A stretch of DNA of 64,000 nt from Streptomyces sp. (GTDB taxonomy: Bacteria; Actinomycetota; Actinomycetes; Streptomycetales; Streptomycetaceae). Below the pieces are notes generated by a model. That model had not been told where the DNA came from. It did no database searches and saw only the letters and a list, made by a program, of their open reading frames with translations. Made by a program: the position numbers and the translations under genes. How positions within the stretch are numbered: position 1 is the stretch's first letter; each line of letters opens with the position of its first letter. Of the stretch, positions 61,244 through 64,000 are shown in pieces. The stretch covers positions 1 through 64,000 of the forward strand of contig NZ_JAPSKN010000012.1 of the NCBI RefSeq assembly GCF_031181705.1, given 5' to 3'.

Positions 61244-61567
61244 TCAGTCCCGGGGCAGCAGCGGTCCGAGCGGCCCGAGGTCCAGATTGAGGTCCTCAGG
61301 CCGCAGGCCGTAACGGTCGCGCAGCTCCGCCATCCGCTCCTCCAGCAGCATGAGCGTGAGGCCGATCCGCTCCTCCTGGTCCTCGCTCAGGTCCCCCACG
61401 TCGAACCGGCGCAAGGCCTGGCGCTCCATGAGCTGGCGCAGCAGCTCGACCACCGTCAGCACGAGTTTGACGAGGTCGCGCTCGACGGTGTCGGGCTCCA
61501 GATCCAGCCGCTTGCGCGGCGGGCGGCCGGGTTCTCCGGGTTCCGGCAGGGGCTCGGGGGAGGTCAC
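61244..61567 (-). CDS. gvpK: Gas vesicle protein GvpK
   Basis: 107 residues. Family pattern: RKRLDLEPDTVERDLVKLVLTVVELLRQLMERQALRRFD and LTLMLLEERMAELRDRYGL. GvpK is a minor gas-vesicle assembly protein of this size. Last gene of the gvp operon; its start overlaps the gvpS stop by 4 bases. Confidence 0.93.
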   Translation of the reverse strand: MTSPEPLPEPGEPGRPPRKRLDLEPDTVERDLVKLVLTVVELLRQLMERQALRRFDVGDLSEDQEERIGLTLMLLEERMAELRDRYGLRPEDLNLDLGPLGPLLPRD

Positions 61568-61752
61568 AGCAACTCCTCGAACGGCGAGGGCACCTGGGCG
61601 TTCACCGAACTGATCAGCGCGTTGAGGTCGATGCGGACGAGGTCGACGTCGGCGATCCGCAGCGTGATGTCCCCCGTGATGACGACACCGCCGGCCAGCA
61701 GCCGGTCCAGCAGGTCCACGAGGGCCACCTCACGGCGCTCCACTACGGTCAC
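61564..61752 (-). CDS. gvpS: Gas vesicle protein GvpS (GvpA-like)
   Basis: 62-residue GvpA-family protein with the conserved core LLDRLLAGGVVITGDITLRIADVDLVRIDL, similar to the shell protein but shorter. GvpS/GvpJ-type homologues are minor wall or tip components. GTG start 16 bases after the gvpL stop, behind GGGGAGAAG. Confidence 0.9.
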   Translation of the reverse strand: MTVVERREVALVDLLDRLLAGGVVITGDITLRIADVDLVRIDLNALISSVNAQVPSPFEELL

Positions 61753-61768
61753 GGCTTCTCCCCGTCAC

Positions 61769-62524
61769 TCATGCGCCCTCCCCGGCGAACGAATAGGCGG
61801 CCCAGGGGCCGGTGAGTTCGACGCGCATCCCGGGGGCTTCGTCCTTCGTGCGGTCGACCATTTCCACGAACTCCTCGGAGCGCGCCCGCGGTACGAGGTA
61901 GGCGGCGTTCAGCACGTTCCGTCCGGACACCTTGGAAAGCGCCGGATTCTGCGGCGGATGCAGCCGGGAGTCCTCCGCGAACGCGGAGAGCCTCTCGTGC
62001 AGGCTGGTCGAGAACGCCTCGGCCTTCTGCCACATCTCCTCGTGCGACCTGGTCTGCATGCGCCGCTGGCGCAGGTAGTCCCGGCCCGAGGCGGGCTTCT
62101 GCGCGGGCCGGGCGCTCTCCTGCGGTTCGGACTCGGCGTAGACCTTGACGCCCCACTCGACACGGCCCTCCAGCCGGTCGAGGGTGCGCCGGAAGTCCTC
62201 CTCGCGGGCCTCCATCATCGTCCGGACACCGCTGTCGTCCACGAAGACGGTGCCGAGCCGCAGCGGCAGCGGGGTCGTGACGGTGGTGAGCGCGTCGATC
62301 ACGCCCTGGTGGGCGCGGGCGGTAGCGGTCAGCCAGTCCAGGTCCTCCAGATGGGCCCGGAGCGGCTCCTCGGCGAAGTCCTGCTCCGGTACGTGACTCA
62401 CCACGGCCAGCAGGCCGCGGTGAGTCAGCGCTCGGGGCGGGTCGCCCGCCACCCCCGTCAACTGGGCCTGGAGCGGGGTACTGAAGGGGCGGCAGACGGC
62501 GTAGACGTACCGCAGTCCGGTCAC
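61769..62524 (-). CDS. gvpL: Gas vesicle protein GvpL/GvpF family
   Basis: 251 residues. Both halves of the GvpF/GvpL fold are visible: RYVYAVCRPFSTPL at the start, PEQDFAEEPLRAHLEDLDWLTATARAH, PLPLRLGTVFVDD, WGVKVYAE and the C-terminal NAAYLVPRARSEEFVEMVD and MRVELTGPWAAYSF. These chaperone-like proteins bind GvpA during vesicle growth. Overlaps gvpJ by 4 bases. Confidence 0.93.
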   Translation of the reverse strand: MTGLRYVYAVCRPFSTPLQAQLTGVAGDPPRALTHRGLLAVVSHVPEQDFAEEPLRAHLEDLDWLTATARAHQGVIDALTTVTTPLPLRLGTVFVDDSGVRTMMEAREEDFRRTLDRLEGRVEWGVKVYAESEPQESARPAQKPASGRDYLRQRRMQTRSHEEMWQKAEAFSTSLHERLSAFAEDSRLHPPQNPALSKVSGRNVLNAAYLVPRARSEEFVEMVDRTKDEAPGMRVELTGPWAAYSFAGEGA

Positions 62525-62859
62525 GGTGCCTCCTTCTTCTCCGCGCGGCCGGGCTCCAGTTCCTCCAGCCGGGCCAGCCTCTCGCGCAACTCGGCGTTCT
62601 CACGGGCCAGTTCGTCACGGCGGGCCCGTGAGCTGAGAGCCGGGTCGGTCTCCCACCAGTCGATGCCCATCTCCTTCGCCTTGTCGACGGAGGCCACGAT
62701 CAGCCGCAGTTTGATCGTGAGGAGTTCAATGTCGAGCAGGTTGATGCGGATGTCGCCCGCGATCACGATGCCCTTGTCGAGCACACGTTCAAGGATGTCG
62801 GCGAGGTTCGCGCCGCTTCCCTGGCCGTAGGGTTCGGGCATCCTGCTGGGCGTCGTCAT
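62521..62859 (-). CDS. gvpJ: Gas vesicle protein GvpJ (GvpA family)
   Basis: 112 residues. GvpA-type core LADILERVLDKGIVIAGDIRINLLDIELLTIKLRLIVASVDKAKE followed by a coiled-coil-like tail (ENAELRERLARLEELEPGR). The extra tail separates it from the main shell protein GvpA, and gene order (Z-J-L-S-K) supports GvpJ. Start and stop overlap the neighbours by 4 bases each. Confidence 0.9.
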   Translation of the reverse strand: MTTPSRMPEPYGQGSGANLADILERVLDKGIVIAGDIRINLLDIELLTIKLRLIVASVDKAKEMGIDWWETDPALSSRARRDELARENAELRERLARLEELEPGRAEKKEAP

Positions 62860-64000
62860 CGCCTACTCCCCGCCTCGACATCCTGGTCCTGGGCCTCCTC
62901 GGCCTCCTCGTCGTCCTCCTCATCCTCGTCGTACTCCGCCTCGGGCTCCTCCTCGTCCGCGGGCTCGGCCTCGTCCTCGGCCTCGTCCTCGTAAGCGCCC
63001 TCCGGCTCCCCGTCCTCCTCTTCCTCTTCCTCTTCCTCGTCCTCGTACTCACCCTCGGGCGGCTCCTCGCCCTCCGGCTCCTCGTCCTCCTGGTCCTCGT
63101 CCTCCTGGTCCTCGTCGCGGGGCTCCTGCTCCGAGCCCTCCTCCGACTCCGACTCTTCCTCGGCGAGGGCGTCCTCGTGACTGGTGACGACCTCGCCGTC
63201 GCGGATCTCGCCGCGCCAGCCGTCCTCCGCCTCGCCCTTGATGGTGATGAAGCGAACGAAGTTCTTCAGGTCGAGCCGGGCGCGGCGGCCCTGGGCGCGC
63301 CAGATGTTGCCGGTCTTCTCGAAGAAGCCGGACGGGTAGTACTCGATGACGAGCAGGACGCGGGTCAGGTTGTCGGTGAGCCGGTGGAAGGAGACGACGC
63401 CCTTCGTGGTGCCCTTGGCGCCCTCCGACGTCCAGGCGATCCGGTCGTCGGGGATCTGCTCGGTCGTCGTCGCCTTCCAGCTCCGGTTGGACCACCAGAT
63501 CTTCGCCTGCCAGTCGGAGTGGGTGTCGTCGTCGCGGCTCGCGCTCTTGACGCCCTTGGCGAAGGTGCTGAAGTCCTGGTACTGCGTCCACTGGTCGTAG
63601 GCGGTGCGCAGCGGCACACCCACGTCGATGTGCTCGATGATGACGGTGGGCTTGTTTCCGGAGCGGCCCTTGCCCTTCTTGCCGCCGCCCAGGTTCTTGA
63701 AGGCGCCGGTGACCTTGTCCTTGAGGTGCGAGCCACCGGTCTCCAGCGCGGCGCGTACCGGCCCCTTGCCCTCGGCGAGCTTGCGCCCACCGGACAGGGC
63801 GAGCTTGCCGAGGCCGGGGCTGTTGCCCTCGGCGATGTCGTTCAGCTTGCCGGTGGTCTCGCCGAGCTTGCGGCCCACACCGGTCAGCATGCGTGTGGCC
63901 TGCGCGGCGAGGTACTCCTGCACCTCCGCCTTGAGCCGGTCCGCGGCCTCGCTGTGGGCCATGCCGGCGAGCGGGTTCTTCGACGCTCCGTTCGCGGCGG
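62856..64000 (-). CDS. gvpZ: GvpZ-type SRPBCC protein with long acidic tail (partial, 5' end outside window)
   Basis: At least 380 residues; the frame stays open to the window edge, upstream of ATG 63962 with plausible coding (NGASKNPLAG before MAHSEAADRLKAEV), so the true start is probably outside. A START/SRPBCC domain (about 110-255 from that Met: VIIEHIDVGVPLRTAYDQW, VVSFHRLTDNLTRVLLVIEY) is followed by about 110 residues of almost only Glu, Asp and a few others. In S. coelicolor the gvp locus includes a gene of this type before gvpJ. Role unknown; the acidic tail may keep partners soluble or bind basic surfaces. Confidence 0.8.
   Translation of the reverse strand, partial: AANGASKNPLAGMAHSEAADRLKAEVQEYLAAQATRMLTGVGRKLGETTGKLNDIAEGNSPGLGKLALSGGRKLAEGKGPVRAALETGGSHLKDKVTGAFKNLGGGKKGKGRSGNKPTVIIEHIDVGVPLRTAYDQWTQYQDFSTFAKGVKSASRDDDTHSDWQAKIWWSNRSWKATTTEQIPDDRIAWTSEGAKGTTKGVVSFHRLTDNLTRVLLVIEYYPSGFFEKTGNIWRAQGRRARLDLKNFVRFITIKGEAEDGWRGEIRDGEVVTSHEDALAEEESESEEGSEQEPRDEDQEDEDQEDEEPEGEEPPEGEYEDEEEEEEEEDGEPEGAYEDEAEDEAEPADEEEPEAEYDEDEEDDEEAEEAQDQDVEAGSRR

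Noticed and set aside
62880-63180. Repetitive CCTCGTCCTC-like DNA that could be taken for a tandem repeat or CRISPR
   Set aside because: It encodes the acidic tail of GvpZ in frame; there are no uniform repeats and spacers.

Overview
The window looks like a chromosomal segment of a Streptomyces or close relative. GC content is very high, third codon positions are strongly G/C, GTG starts and ATGA/GTGA start-stop overlaps are common, and the gene families are streptomycete ones: a gvp gas-vesicle operon, secreted CBM2 cellulases, DUF5753 XRE regulators and an HspR-type box. I see no tRNA, rRNA, CRISPR, prophage or IS element. About 60 genes are called. The last one (gvpZ) runs off the right edge, and only the first two codons of another are present at the left edge.

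Layout. 0-4 kb: sugar ABC permease and ATPase behind a ROK regulator. 4.1-14.2 kb: a GntR/FCD regulator, an orphan KAS III, an oxalate/formate-type MFS carrier with its tiny partner, and a divergent operon for an NAD-linked molybdenum formate dehydrogenase with FdhD. The catalytic subunit is split into two genes placed in inverted order. 14.3-24.9 kb: MarR with divergent quinone-oxidoreductase-like gene, secreted sialidase with a partner, SBF-type transporter with LysR, acyl-CoA synthetase, aldo/keto reductase, SDR. 25-34 kb: a methyltransferase with a His-rich start, then a cellulose/xyloglucan set (GH6, GH48, GH74, all with CBM2) around a region with a perfect CebR-type operator.

34-41 kb: methyltransferase plus pterin dehydratase, two XRE regulators, a NarJ-like chaperone, an orphan DnaK with a degenerate HAIR box, a GDPD coupled to a 55-residue ORF. 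41-51 kb: OsmC, a MoxR ATPase/metallopeptidase-VWA pair, a membrane alkaline-phosphatase-like protein, two MBL-fold hydrolases, a DedA protein, and an aminotransferase-fold protein lacking the PLP lysine. 51-60 kb: a stress-type group (TPP enzyme, DUF2795, CBS, DJ-1/PfpI, DUF6158, baeRF protein), some with sigma-B-like promoters, then ABC-F and MOSC proteins. 60-64 kb: a methyltransferase and the end of a gas-vesicle operon in the order gvpZ-J-L-S-K.

The most unusual item is the formate dehydrogenase locus. The N-terminal iron-sulfur part of the catalytic subunit, including the [4Fe-4S] site that normally belongs to the molybdenum protein, is a separate downstream gene. The molybdopterin part is the first FDH gene of the operon, and a fused NuoE-NuoF gene lies between them. 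A shared ACTGTAGAC motif links the nearby GntR gene to the transporter/FDH divergent promoter. The accessory gene fdhD carries an in-frame palindromic element.
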